This document shows, piece after piece, positions 16,683-25,265 of a stretch of 64,000 nucleotides of DNA. Within the stretch, counting starts at the first letter, position 1; every line of letters begins with the position of its first letter. The notes below the pieces were generated by a model, which saw only the letters and a list, made by a program, of their open reading frames with translations, did not search any database and had not been told where the DNA came from. Both the position numbers and the translations under genes were made by a program. Source of the DNA: Rhizobium alarense (GTDB lineage: Bacteria > Pseudomonadota > Alphaproteobacteria > Rhizobiales > Rhizobiaceae); the NCBI RefSeq assembly GCF_021555155.1, contig NZ_JAKGBU010000009.1, positions 1-64,000 on the forward strand, read 5' to 3'.

Positions 16683-18036
16683 ACTTGCGGCTGCGACCGG
16701 CGGGATCGCCGACCTCGATGCATTGGCGATCCGGGACCGTATCGCCGGCGGCGCCCTCAAGGCCGTCGAGGTTGCGGAAGCGTTCCTCGCCAGGACGGCG
16801 GAAAGGGAGCCGGACATACGGGCCTTCGCGCATCTCGACCGCGAGCACGTGCTGGCCCAGGCGCAGGCGCTCGACGCCTACCGCGCCAAGGGACGGCCGC
16901 TCGGTCCTCTGCATGGTGTTCCCGTTGCCCTGAAGGACATCATCGACACGGCGCGCATGCCGACGGAGAACGGAACGGTGCTCGACGCCGGGCGCATTCC
17001 CGCCGAGGACGCCGCAGTCGTGCGTCGTCTTAGGGCGGGTGGCGCCGTCATCATGGGCAAGACTGTCACGACCGAGCTCGCCTTCCTGCATCCGTCGCAC
17101 ACGCGCAATCCGATCGACGCCGGCCACACGCCGGGCGGTTCGTCCTCCGGTTCGGCTGCAGCGGTCGCCGCCGGCATGGTGCCGCTTGCCGTGGGCACGC
17201 AGACCGGCGGCTCCGTCATCCGCCCGGCTTCCTATTGTGGCATCGTCGGCTTCAAGCCGAGTTTCGGGGCGATTTCGCGCGCCGGCATCCTCACGCAGTC
17301 CCCGTCGCTCGATACGGTCGGCGTGTTCGCCCGCAACGTAGCGGACGCGGCCCTTCTCGCCGAGGTTCTCTTCGGCGACGATCCGGCGGATCGCGCGACG
17401 CAGCCCATGCCGCATCCGCGACTGCTCGAAGCGGCCCGCTCCGCCGTGCCGGTCCCTCCGATATTCGCTTTCCTACGCACGCCGTTCTGGAGCAAGGCCA
17501 CGCCGGCGATGCAGGGTGCAATGGAGGAACTGGCAGTGCGTCTGGGCGAGCAGGCATTCGAGGCCGATTTGCCCCCGGCCTTTGCGGCCGCAGGCGAAAT
17601 CCGCGAGACGATCAACTTCGCCGAGATGGCCAAGTGCTACGACCGCTACAGCCGGAAGAGAACCGGGCTTTCGGAAACGATCGTCCAGGCGATCGAGAGG
17701 GGGCTTTGCATTTCGGCGCGCGATTATCTCGCCGCGCGCGACTGGCCTTCCATCTATGGTGCTGCGCTCGACGAGATTTTCAGCCGCTGCGATGTCCTGC
17801 TGACACCGCCTGCAACGGGTCCGGCGCCCGCCGGATTGTCCTCGACTGGCTCGCCGGTCTTCAACGGATTGTGGACCCTGTGCGGCCTGCCGGCGGTGAC
17901 GCTGCCGTTCTTCGAAGACGAAAACGGCCTGCCGATGGGAGCGCAGCTCGTCGGCCGCAAAGGCGAGGACGGCCGCCTGTTGCGCACCGCTCGCTGGTTG
18001 TCGGAATTCATCGCCGGACAGAAAGAGGAGACCTGA
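16672..18036 (+). CDS. Amidase (amidase-signature family)
   Basis: The 454-residue enzyme carries the full catalytic triad of the family: K88 in VALKDI, cis-serine S157 in GGSSSGS, and nucleophile S181 in TQTGGS. The ATG at 16672 has GGAG 7 bp upstream and overlaps the end of dctM by 11 bp. There is no signal peptide, so it hydrolyses an amide bond in the cytoplasm, presumably of the solute brought in by DctPQM. Distinguishing it from GatA is straightforward: gatB and gatC are absent and it sits in a transport operon. Confidence 0.93.
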   Translation: MHARLAAATGGIADLDALAIRDRIAGGALKAVEVAEAFLARTAEREPDIRAFAHLDREHVLAQAQALDAYRAKGRPLGPLHGVPVALKDIIDTARMPTENGTVLDAGRIPAEDAAVVRRLRAGGAVIMGKTVTTELAFLHPSHTRNPIDAGHTPGGSSSGSAAAVAAGMVPLAVGTQTGGSVIRPASYCGIVGFKPSFGAISRAGILTQSPSLDTVGVFARNVADAALLAEVLFGDDPADRATQPMPHPRLLEAARSAVPVPPIFAFLRTPFWSKATPAMQGAMEELAVRLGEQAFEADLPPAFAAAGEIRETINFAEMAKCYDRYSRKRTGLSETIVQAIERGLCISARDYLAARDWPSIYGAALDEIFSRCDVLLTPPATGPAPAGLSSTGSPVFNGLWTLCGLPAVTLPFFEDENGLPMGAQLVGRKGEDGRLLRTARWLSEFIAGQKEET

Positions 18037-18037
18037 C

Positions 18038-18205
18038 ATGCGCAACAAGGCACTCGCCATCTTCGCGCTCGCCGTGATGGCCGCCTTTCTGTTTATCCTG
18101 TTGTGGCGCGTCCCGCGCCTCGACCTCGGCGTGGTCATCGTCCTCGTCACCGGCATGGCCGCCTACGACTTCCTCCTCTATCGCCAGAACGGAAAGGGCG
18201 ATTGA
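18038..18205 (+). CDS. Small two-helix membrane protein of the TRAP-amidase operon
   Basis: A 55-residue reading frame begins 1 bp after the amidase stop, with AGAGGAG as ribosome-binding site. It encodes two hydrophobic segments (ALAIFALAVMAAFLFILLW and LGVVIVLVTGMAAYDFLLY) joined by a short VPRLD turn, with a charged tail RQNGKGD. The strong start context, coupling and membrane pattern support a real gene. I do not recognise a family. It may accompany the TRAP permease or be an unrelated small membrane protein. Confidence 0.75.
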   Translation: MRNKALAIFALAVMAAFLFILLWRVPRLDLGVVIVLVTGMAAYDFLLYRQNGKGD

Positions 18206-18474
18206 GCGCCGGAAGGCGCGTTGCCTGGCACCGCAACGTTGGGCGTTGCAATCAGTAGACCGCTACCGGTATCGTTAATGCCGCGTCGGCTGGATGGGTG
18301 GCGAGGTCGGGGCGGTCACTGCTGCTGGCCGTGCAGGAGGCAAATTCGTCTTGCGCACACATGACAAGGCTCGGCGGCGCGCTCCACATGTCCTTGAAGG
18401 GTTCCGCTCAGCCTGTGCATTGTGCATGGAGCACCAATATCACCGCCTTATCCGCGCAGCGACGGCGGGCGTTT
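18206..18474. other. Convergent intergenic region
   Basis: The space between the plus-strand TRAP operon and the minus-strand desaturase holds one short hairpin (GCAACG-N5-CGTTGC, 18233-18249) without a T-run. It has no reading frame I can support. Short frames seen here run antisense to the desaturase end. Confidence 0.4.
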
Positions 18475-19518
18475 TCATCCAGCGGCCGAACGTGATCGCG
18501 ATTCCGCGTCCTGCAGCGACACCAGCCGTTGTGAAGCCTCGTCCCAGAGGATGAGCTTCACACAGCTCAAACTGTCCTTGAGCGTGATGCGCCCCATTTC
18601 CGCAAGTTCCGGATGGTCGCGCAGAACCTCCGGCAGCCTGTAGAAGGGAACGCGGCTTGAGAGGTGATGGATATGATGCATGCCGATATTGCCCGTCATC
18701 CAGCGTAGCGGCCGTGGCAAGTCGTAGTGAGAGGCTCCGTGCATGGCTGCGTATTGGAACGTCCATTCGGGGGGCTTCGACCAGTGGGTGTCTTCGAACT
18801 GGTGCTGCACGTAGAACAGCCATATGCCCGCCGATCCTGCCAGAAGCACGACCGGCAGATGGATCGCGAGGAAAGGAACGATTCCAACGGCCCAAACGAG
18901 GAGGGCAGCGAGTGCGACGATGACGACGTTCGTTGCCATCGTCGAAACCCACGGCAGCATGCCGGAGTTCATCATGCCGAACGGCAGCCTCTGCTTGAAG
19001 AGAAAGAGCCAGGCAGGGCCAATGCCGAACATGACCAGCGGGTGCCGGTAGAGACGATAGCCGAGCTTTCCGCGGCGCGACAAGGCCGCATATTCCGCGA
19101 CGGTAAGCGTCGTGATGTCGCCGACGCCCCGCTCATCGAGGTTGCCGGCCGAGGCGTGGTGCTCCGCATGGGCACGGCGCCAATAGTCGTAGGGTGTCAA
19201 GGTAAGCACGCCGATCGCCCGGCCCGTCCAGTCGTCGAAACGGCGCCGGCCGAAGAAGGAGCCGTGCCCGCAGTCATGTTGCAGCATGAACAGGCGCAAA
19301 AGAAAGCCCGCCGCGGGAACGATGAGGATCATGCCGAGCCAGTAGCCGAAGTGCATCGAGGCCCATGCGCCGGCCCAAAGAACAGCAAACGGAACCAGGG
19401 TCACAACCAGTTCGAACAGGCTTCGACCGACATTTGGCTCGCGGTAGGCTGCCAGAGTTTTGAGCCAGGCTTTCTCAAGATCGATGGTGTTGGGATCGAT
19501 CGCTTTCGTCGGATTCAT
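18475..19518 (-). CDS. Membrane fatty acid desaturase
   Basis: The 347-residue protein has the three histidine boxes of membrane desaturases: HDCGH (81-85), HAEHH (117-121) and HHIHH (281-285, followed by LSSRVPFYRLP). Between them lie paired hydrophobic stretches around residues 35-75 and 190-240. The spacing fits acyl-lipid delta-12/omega-3-type desaturases, which insert a double bond with a di-iron centre at the membrane. Neighbouring cold-shock genes fit a role in membrane fluidity, though operon linkage is not evident. Exact regiospecificity cannot be read. Confidence 0.93.
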   Translation of the reverse strand: MNPTKAIDPNTIDLEKAWLKTLAAYREPNVGRSLFELVVTLVPFAVLWAGAWASMHFGYWLGMILIVPAAGFLLRLFMLQHDCGHGSFFGRRRFDDWTGRAIGVLTLTPYDYWRRAHAEHHASAGNLDERGVGDITTLTVAEYAALSRRGKLGYRLYRHPLVMFGIGPAWLFLFKQRLPFGMMNSGMLPWVSTMATNVVIVALAALLVWAVGIVPFLAIHLPVVLLAGSAGIWLFYVQHQFEDTHWSKPPEWTFQYAAMHGASHYDLPRPLRWMTGNIGMHHIHHLSSRVPFYRLPEVLRDHPELAEMGRITLKDSLSCVKLILWDEASQRLVSLQDAESRSRSAAG

Positions 19519-19630
19519 TGGCAGTAGGCATCTTTCTGTTCTTAGCTGCTCGACTGGGGAACGACGTGGATGCGTTCAGGCGTGCAGGCGGACGGCTTCG
19601 CGGAAGGTTGCGATATCACTTTCCGGGACA

Positions 19631-20011
19631 CTATCCCCGTCTGGCTTTCCGGTTGGCGTAGCGCAGATCGCGCGCGCTCTTTCGCGCTGCCTCATCTTCG
19701 ATCACGCGCGCCACCCGCGCTTTCTCGGCTTTTTCGCGGGCGTCCGTCTCGGCCAATGCGGCAGCATGCGCGGCAGCCTGACGTTCAGCTGCTTCGCGTT
19801 CGACATTTGCCTGCTGCTCCAGCTTAACACGCTCGCGGCCAAGACGCCGCTCTTCTCTCGCCGCGGTGATGGCGGCTCGCTCCGCCTGGCGCGCCGTTTC
19901 TGTTGGTTCAGCGGCGATGCGTGCTGCGCGATAGGCATTCAGGAGAGCCGTCTTCGCTTCGGCGGCTGCCGCTCGGCGGTCGGAAAGCTGGTTGTCTCTG
20001 GCGTTCTTCAA
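19631..20011 (-). CDS. DUF6481-like charged coiled-coil protein
   Basis: The 126-residue protein is almost entirely alanine, arginine and glutamate-rich helix (AARIAAEPTETARQAERAAI and following), predicted as a long coiled coil with no membrane segment. The start MKNARDNQLSDRRAAAAEAK resembles a small family common in Rhizobiales (DUF6481, from memory). It follows the small basic protein gene by 33 bp on the same strand. Function unknown. Confidence 0.8.
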   Translation of the reverse strand: MKNARDNQLSDRRAAAAEAKTALLNAYRAARIAAEPTETARQAERAAITAAREERRLGRERVKLEQQANVEREAAERQAAAHAAALAETDAREKAEKARVARVIEDEAARKSARDLRYANRKARRG

Positions 20012-20044
20012 ATCGTGGTCCTGACTGTGATGTTGGAGCGCTGA

Positions 20045-20269
20045 TCAGTTTGCACTGGCGCGTTTGGCGAGGAGAGCGGACGTTGCTGACTTGCGGTCCT
20101 TCAGTTCCTTGGCAAGGCGCGCTTCCCGAAGCCGCAAGGTCTTGGCCTCACGGGATTGGGCGATGGAGGCGAGCTCTTCGACTGCCTTGTCTTTCGCGAA
20201 GAACTGGGTCTGGATATTGTTGAACGCAATCTCGGCCTTCTGGCGCGATATGCTGTATTTTTCTGTCAT
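20045..20269 (-). CDS. Small basic helical protein downstream of cspA
   Basis: The 74-residue product begins MTEKYSISRQKAEIAF and is a charged helix (EAKTLRLREARLAKELKDRK). I chose the ATG at 20269. A longer in-frame start at 20380 would run through the strong terminator at 20307-20332, and its extra residues read as non-coding. Similar small genes often follow cspA in rhizobia, from general knowledge. Function unknown. It may share a transcript with the DUF6481-like gene. Confidence 0.75.
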   Translation of the reverse strand: MTEKYSISRQKAEIAFNNIQTQFFAKDKAVEELASIAQSREAKTLRLREARLAKELKDRKSATSALLAKRASAN

Positions 20270-20306
20270 GGGAGTTCCGGTGATGGGCTCGACAAACGAG
20301 CGGAAA

Positions 20307-20332
20307 CAAAAAAGCCAGGCGAATCGCCTGGC
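20307..20332 (-). terminator. Intrinsic terminator of cspA
   Basis: On the minus strand a 9-bp perfect stem (GCCAGGCGA with its complement, 1-nt loop) is followed by six U residues. It is placed about 65 bp after the cspA stop and is a textbook Rho-independent terminator. Confidence 0.92.
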
Positions 20333-20397
20333 CTCGCTTGGGTAACGTGCATTCGACAGTGCCAGTACATCCGTGGTCAAAGGAATGCAGATACCGC

Positions 20398-20607
20398 TTA
20401 GGCAGCCTGGAGATTGCAGGCCGACATTTTGCCCGACTTCTTGTCGCGCTCCAGCTCGAAGCCGATCTTCTGGCCTTCGACGAGTTCGCGCATGCCTGCG
20501 CGCTCGACGGCGGAGATGTGGACGAACGCGTCCGCATCTCCGTTGTCAGGCTGAATGAAGCCAAAGCCCTTGGTGGAATTGAACCATTTAACTGTGCCAG
20601 TGATCAT
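20398..20607 (-). CDS. cspA: Cold-shock protein CspA family
   Basis: The 69-residue protein is a single cold-shock domain with both RNA-binding motifs: [15 protein letters not shown] (RNP1 region) and DAFVHISAV (RNP2 region). The ATG at 20607 gives the standard length. It binds single-stranded RNA and DNA and acts as an RNA chaperone. A long leader of about 135 nt precedes it and a strong terminator follows, so it is a single-gene transcript. Confidence 0.96.
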   Translation of the reverse strand: MITGTVKWFNSTKGFGFIQPDNGDADAFVHISAVERAGMRELVEGQKIGFELERDKKSGKMSACNLQAA

Positions 20608-20777
20608 TATGAACCCTTTCATAGCAACATTGAGAGACCGCCACGCAAAGACGCCGCGGATGACGATAGCGATTTTGAAAGGAAGTTCGTTCAGGACGCG
20701 GTGCCAATCGCGCAATAACCAAAGCTCAGCAAGCAAATTCGACGCTTCCTAATACCGCACCCGCGCCGAGTCGTCAA
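20608..20777 (-). promoter_or_regulatory. cspA promoter and long 5' leader
   Basis: On the minus strand TTGACG (20772-20777), a 17-bp spacer and TATTAG (20749-20754) form a good sigma-70 promoter. Transcription would begin near 20742, leaving a leader of about 135 nt before the ATG. Leaders of this size are typical of cold-shock genes and fold differently with temperature. Confidence 0.65.
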
Positions 20778-20954
20778 CCATTAGTTCTTCGCATGCGTGG
20801 CCTCGTCGAAAAGTTGTAGAGGCGTGCCATTGATCGCGAGGACGTCTGCCTGCGGGACGCGCGGGCCGGCGATCGCGGAAGCTGCATTCTTCCTCGACGC
20901 CCGTCGTCCATCGCGGCAGGCGGGATTTTCCAACAGGAATGGCGCGACATTGAT

Positions 20955-21287
20955 TCAGTGGCTGATCATCCAGGGTCGTGCGGCGGGAAAGGTCTTGGCC
21001 CCGTCGGCGCGATAGACCGCCTTGGGCTTCGCTTTGCCGTTGCAGCAGCCACATCCGGAGCCATGGCCAAGGTTTTTCAAGGTCTTGGGCTCGTGCGCCG
21101 CCTTCTCGTTGGTCGCATGGGCCACGCGCGCGCCCTTGTCCATCGATGCCAAGAAGGGGGTGGTGAAGAAAGCGCGCGGTGCCGGCGTACCGCAGGCCGG
21201 GCAGTCGCAGCGCTCGGCCGAGCGCGCCATCGGGCGCAGTTCGGTGAAGGGGCCGCAGGCGTCGCAGAGATAGTCGTAATAGGGCAT
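20955..21287 (-). CDS. FmdB-type zinc-ribbon protein
   Basis: The 110-residue protein starts MPYYDYLCDACGPFTELRPM and has a second cysteine pair in CDCPACG, the putative regulatory FmdB zinc-ribbon. A second cysteine cluster (GCGCCNG) follows, with a basic tail. The ATG at 21287 is chosen from the family start. It lies about 70 bp downstream of the formamidase gene on the same strand, as in the fmd loci where the family was named. A regulatory role is only a family suggestion. Confidence 0.9.
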   Translation of the reverse strand: MPYYDYLCDACGPFTELRPMARSAERCDCPACGTPAPRAFFTTPFLASMDKGARVAHATNEKAAHEPKTLKNLGHGSGCGCCNGKAKPKAVYRADGAKTFPAARPWMISH

Positions 21288-21356
21288 GGCTGGCTCCGGA
21301 GCGTGGGATGCGCACAATCGGGGCGGCGGCACGGCCGCCCCGGTCGTCTTCGATGA

Positions 21357-22589
21357 TCACAAATCGGGTGCAAGCGGCACGTTGACCCTGCCGTCGAGGA
21401 ATTTGGTCGGACCGTCGGCGCCGGGCTTCATGTCGAACTCGAAGATGTCGAGCGGCAGCCACAGAGTGGCGCAGGCGTTGGGGATGTCCACCACGCCGGA
21501 GATGTGGCCCTGGACCGGCGCCGTGCCAAGGATGGCATAGGCCTGGGCGCGGCTATAACCGAACTTGGTCATGTATTCGATGGCGTTCAGGCAGGCCTGA
21601 CGGTAGGCGATATGCACGTCGAGATAGTGCTGTGTGCCGCCCTCGTCGACGGAAATGCCCTCGAAGATCAGGTAGTCGTCGTATTTCGGCGTGATCGGCG
21701 AGGGCCGGAAGATCGGGTTCTTGATCCCGTATCTGGCCATGCCGTCCTTGATCAGCGATACCTTGATATGCAGCCACCCCGCCATCTCGATGGCGCCGCA
21801 GAAGGTGATCTCGCCGTCGCCCTGGCTGAAATGCAGGTCGCCCATGGAAAGGCCGGCTCCGTCGACATAGACCGGGAAATAGATCTTCGAGCCGCGCGAG
21901 AGGTCCTTGATGTCACAATTGCCGCCGTGTTCGCGCGGCGGGACCGTGCGAGCACCCTCGGCGGCCGCCTTGTCGCGGGCTTCGCCTTTGAGGGCGCCCA
22001 TATGCGCGGTCGGGCCGCCGTCCGGCAGGGTGGCGAGCGCGGGAATGCGCGCCGGATCGGTGTCGAACAGCGTCTTTTCGCGGGTATTCCACAGATCGAG
22101 CATCTTGCGGTCCGGCAGGCAACCGATCAGGCCTGGATGGATGAGGCCGGCATATTTGACGCCCGGCACATGGCGCGAGGACGTGAACATGCCATGGAAG
22201 TCCCAGATCGACTTCTGCGCTTCCGGGAAATGCTCGGTCAGGAAGCCGCCGCCGTTCTTCTTGGAGAAGAAGCCGTTGAAGCCCCACAGGCTGTTGTCGA
22301 AGGCGCCGATGTCAAGGATGTCGACCACCAGCAGGTCGCCGGGCTCGGCACCCTTCACGCCGATCGGGCCGGACAGGAAGTGGACCTGCGAGAGATCGAC
22401 GTCGCGCACGTCGGAGGCATCGTCGTCATTCTTGATCTGGCCGCCGGTCCAGTCATACGTCTCGACGCGGAAATCGTCGCCGGGTTCGACCCAGCATGCC
22501 ATCGGAATATCGGGATGCCAGCGGTTGTGGATTTTTTCGTTGCCGTAGGCGGACTCGCTGAGATCCACCTTTATGAGGGTATCGGGCAT
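21357..22589 (-). CDS. fmdA: Formamidase (acetamidase/formamidase family)
   Basis: The 410-residue enzyme matches formamidase along its length: MPDTLIKVDLSESAY, FLSGPIGVKGAEPGDLLVVDILD, SSRHVPGVKYAGLIHPGLIG, EHGGNCDIKDLSRGS and YLIFEGISVDEGGTQHYLD. The family hydrolyses formamide, and less well acetamide, to ammonia and the acid. AGGAAGGAG precedes the ATG. It is the last enzyme gene after urtABCDE on the same strand. The transporter therefore likely brings in short amides and urea for use as nitrogen, as in the FmdDEF system. Confidence 0.95.
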   Translation of the reverse strand: MPDTLIKVDLSESAYGNEKIHNRWHPDIPMACWVEPGDDFRVETYDWTGGQIKNDDDASDVRDVDLSQVHFLSGPIGVKGAEPGDLLVVDILDIGAFDNSLWGFNGFFSKKNGGGFLTEHFPEAQKSIWDFHGMFTSSRHVPGVKYAGLIHPGLIGCLPDRKMLDLWNTREKTLFDTDPARIPALATLPDGGPTAHMGALKGEARDKAAAEGARTVPPREHGGNCDIKDLSRGSKIYFPVYVDGAGLSMGDLHFSQGDGEITFCGAIEMAGWLHIKVSLIKDGMARYGIKNPIFRPSPITPKYDDYLIFEGISVDEGGTQHYLDVHIAYRQACLNAIEYMTKFGYSRAQAYAILGTAPVQGHISGVVDIPNACATLWLPLDIFEFDMKPGADGPTKFLDGRVNVPLAPDL

Positions 22590-22653
22590 GCCGTTCTCCT
22601 TCCTGGTTTGATGAATGGCGTTGCTTGACGAATGGGATCGGGCAGGAATGCGG

Positions 22654-23343
22654 TCAGACGGAGAGAAAGGCGGAGACCTTTTCTTCATCGATACCCGCGC
22701 GCGGCGCCTCGTGGACGATCTGGCCCTTTTCGATGACCAGGACCCGGTCGGCCATATCGAGAGCGAAGCTCAGCACCTGCTCGGAAACGAGGATGGACAG
22801 TCCCATCTCGTCGCGGATGCGGCAGAGCGTGCGGGCCATCTCCTTGATGATCGACGGCTGGATGCCTTCGGTCGGCTCGTCGAGGATCAGCACCTTCGGC
22901 CTGGAAGCCAGCGCTCTGGCGATCGCCAATTGCTGTTGCTGTCCGCCTGAGAGATTGCCGCCGCGTCGGCTTTTCATCTCCAGCAGCACCGGGAACAGTT
23001 CGTAGATATGATCGGGCACGGTCCTTTCGCCCGTCACGGTGAGACCTGTTTCGATATTCTCGGTGACTGTCATGGCGGAGAAGATCATCCGCCCCTGCGG
23101 CACGTAGGAGAGGCCCGCGCCGACGCGCTGGTAGCTTTCGAGCATTTCGATCGGCCGGTCGCCGATGCGGATGACGCCCCGGCTCGACGGCACGATGCCG
23201 ATCAGCGATTTCATCAGCGTGGTCTTGCCCATGCCGTTGCGGCCCATGACGGCGACGATTTCACCGGGCGCGATGGTGAGGTCGAGGCCGTGGATGACCT
23301 CGCTCTGGCCATAGGCGACATGGAGGTTTTCGACTGAGAGCAT
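22654..23343 (-). CDS. urtE: Urea/amide ABC transporter ATPase UrtE
   Basis: The 229-residue LivF-like ATPase has Walker A GRNGMGKTT, signature LSGGQQQQLAIARAL and Walker B VLILDEPTEGIQPS; the EGIQPS tail is typical of UrtE. It is the fifth gene in the conserved order A-B-C-D-E. It energises import together with UrtD. Confidence 0.94.
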   Translation of the reverse strand: MLSVENLHVAYGQSEVIHGLDLTIAPGEIVAVMGRNGMGKTTLMKSLIGIVPSSRGVIRIGDRPIEMLESYQRVGAGLSYVPQGRMIFSAMTVTENIETGLTVTGERTVPDHIYELFPVLLEMKSRRGGNLSGGQQQQLAIARALASRPKVLILDEPTEGIQPSIIKEMARTLCRIRDEMGLSILVSEQVLSFALDMADRVLVIEKGQIVHEAPRAGIDEEKVSAFLSV

Positions 23344-23354
23344 GGCGATGCCTC

Positions 23355-24107
23355 CTAGTGCCCGAGATAGACTTCAACGACCTTCGGGTCGTTCTTGACG
23401 CGCTCCATCGAACCCTCGGAGAGCACCCGTCCCTGATGGAGCACGGTCACCCGGTGGGCGATGTCCTCGACGAATTTCATGTCGTGCTCGATCACGATCA
23501 CCGACTGGTTGCGGATGATGGTGTTCAGGAGTTCCGCGGTCTTCCTGCGCTCGGCGATGCTCATGCCTGCGACGGGTTCGTCCAGCATCAGGAGCTTGGG
23601 GCTCTGGATCAGAAGCATGCCGATCTCCAGCCATTGCTTCTGTCCGTGGCTGAGGATCGCCGCCTCGGTGTTCAGGTGATCCTTCAGGAAGATCATCTCG
23701 GCAACCTCCTCGACCCGGTCGCGCACTTCGGCGTCGCGGCGGAAGAAGAGCGCGCCGAACACATTGCGGCCCCGCGGAAAGGAAAGCTCGAGGTTCTCGA
23801 ACACCGTCAGATCCTCATAGATCGACGGGTTCTGGAACTTGCGGCCGACCCCGGCATGGACAATCTCGTGTTCCCGCATCCCGGTCAGTTCCTCTCCCTT
23901 GAAGCGGATGGAACCTTCGGTGGGCCGGGTGCGCCCGCAGATCAGATCGAGCACGGTCGTCTTTCCGGCGCCGTTTGGACCGATGATCACGCGAATCTCG
24001 TTTTCATCGACATAGAAGGAAAGGTCATTGACCGCCTTGAAACCGTCGAAGGAGACCGTGAGCCTTTCGACGCTCAGAAGGAAATCGGCAGGTGCGTTCG
24101 GGTCCAT
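23355..24107 (-). CDS. urtD: Urea/amide ABC transporter ATPase UrtD
   Basis: The 250-residue LivG-like ATPase has Walker A GPNGAGKTT and Walker B LLMLDEPVAGMS. In place of the usual LSGGQ it has LSHGQKQWLEIGMLL, the substitution characteristic of UrtD-type subunits. It is 11 bp upstream of urtE. Role: ATP hydrolysis for the Urt/Fmd importer at the inner face of the membrane. Confidence 0.94.
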   Translation of the reverse strand: MDPNAPADFLLSVERLTVSFDGFKAVNDLSFYVDENEIRVIIGPNGAGKTTVLDLICGRTRPTEGSIRFKGEELTGMREHEIVHAGVGRKFQNPSIYEDLTVFENLELSFPRGRNVFGALFFRRDAEVRDRVEEVAEMIFLKDHLNTEAAILSHGQKQWLEIGMLLIQSPKLLMLDEPVAGMSIAERRKTAELLNTIIRNQSVIVIEHDMKFVEDIAHRVTVLHQGRVLSEGSMERVKNDPKVVEVYLGH

Positions 24108-24119
24108 GGCGATGGCCTT

Positions 24120-25253
24120 TCACTGCGAAGAGGAGGAGGCGGCCACGGCACTGCCGCGCTGCAGGACCAGACGCCTGGTGACCCTCAATAGCGCCGGCTC
24201 GACGTGTTCGCGGATTACCCCGGCAAGCCCGAGGGGGAAGGCCATGACCACTGCGATGAACAGCCCGCCCATGGCAAACAGCCAGAGTTCGGGGAAACTT
24301 TCGGAGAAACTGGTTTTGGCGAAGTTGACGAGCAGCGCGCCATAGACGGCGCCGAACAGCGACAGGCGGCCGCCGACCGCGCAGAAGATCACCATTTCGA
24401 TCGATGGCACGATTCCGACGAAGGAGGGCGACATGAAGCCGACCTGCAGCGTGAACATCGCCCCGCCGACGGCCGAGAAGGCGGCGGCCAGGCAGAAGAT
24501 GAAGATCTTGAAGTTCGACACGTCATAACCGGAAAAACGCACGCGGTCCTCGCGGTCGCGCATCGCAACCAGGAGGCGGCCGAACTTGGACTTCCTGACC
24601 AGCTGGGCGAGGACCAGGCATGCGATCAGCAGCACTGCATTGACGAAATAAAGGACGACTTTGGCGGCGTCGGTGCGGATGTCCCAGCCGAGCAGCGTGC
24701 GCAGGTCGGTAATGCCGTTGACGCCGCCGGTATACCCCTGCTGACCGATGATCAGGATGGTGAGGATGGCCGCGATCGCCTGAGTGATGATGGCGAAGTA
24801 GACCCCGCCGACCCGTCGCTTGAACATGGCTGCACCGATGACATAGGCAAACAGCACCGGCACGGCCAGGATTGCGATGAGCGTGAACCCCAGGGAATGG
24901 AACGGCTGCCACCAGAAGGGCAGTTCGGTCACCTGGTTCCAGTCCATGAAATCGGGAATGCCCGGCGTCGACTGGATCTTCGTCGCCTCCGGCGTGGACG
25001 CCTCAAGCTTCAGAAACATCGCCATGCAGTAGCCGCCGAGGCCGAAGAATATCCCTTGGCCGAGGCTCAGGATGCCGCCAAGTCCCCAGCAGAGCACAAG
25101 CCCCAATGCCACAAAGGCATAGGTCAGATATTTGCCGACCAGATTCAGCCGGAAGACATCGACGCTCGCTGGCAGGACGATCAGGATGATTGCAGCAAGA
25201 ATGACAAAAGCCAGCCATTCGCGTTGCTTGAAAAGAAAGGTGTCGGAGAGCAT
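24120..25253 (-). CDS. urtC: Urea/amide ABC transporter permease UrtC
   Basis: The 377-residue LivM-like permease has about ten helices, GLGLVLCWGLGGILSLGQ-type text near residue 60 and VRFSGYDVSNFKIFIFCLAA at about 230. A short hydrophilic tail ends in AASSSSQ. Long periplasmic insertions near residues 85-115 are usual in UrtC. It follows urtB by 12 bp and forms the channel with it. Confidence 0.94.
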   Translation of the reverse strand: MLSDTFLFKQREWLAFVILAAIILIVLPASVDVFRLNLVGKYLTYAFVALGLVLCWGLGGILSLGQGIFFGLGGYCMAMFLKLEASTPEATKIQSTPGIPDFMDWNQVTELPFWWQPFHSLGFTLIAILAVPVLFAYVIGAAMFKRRVGGVYFAIITQAIAAILTILIIGQQGYTGGVNGITDLRTLLGWDIRTDAAKVVLYFVNAVLLIACLVLAQLVRKSKFGRLLVAMRDREDRVRFSGYDVSNFKIFIFCLAAAFSAVGGAMFTLQVGFMSPSFVGIVPSIEMVIFCAVGGRLSLFGAVYGALLVNFAKTSFSESFPELWLFAMGGLFIAVVMAFPLGLAGVIREHVEPALLRVTRRLVLQRGSAVAASSSSQ

Positions 25254-25265
25254 CGGTGGTACTCC

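Noticed and set aside
20270-20380. N-terminal extension of the small basic protein to 111 residues
   Set aside because: It would cross a strong intrinsic terminator.
20608-20736. N-terminal extension of CspA to 112 residues
   Set aside because: The extra residues lie in the mRNA leader after the predicted transcription start; the 69-residue form is the family length.
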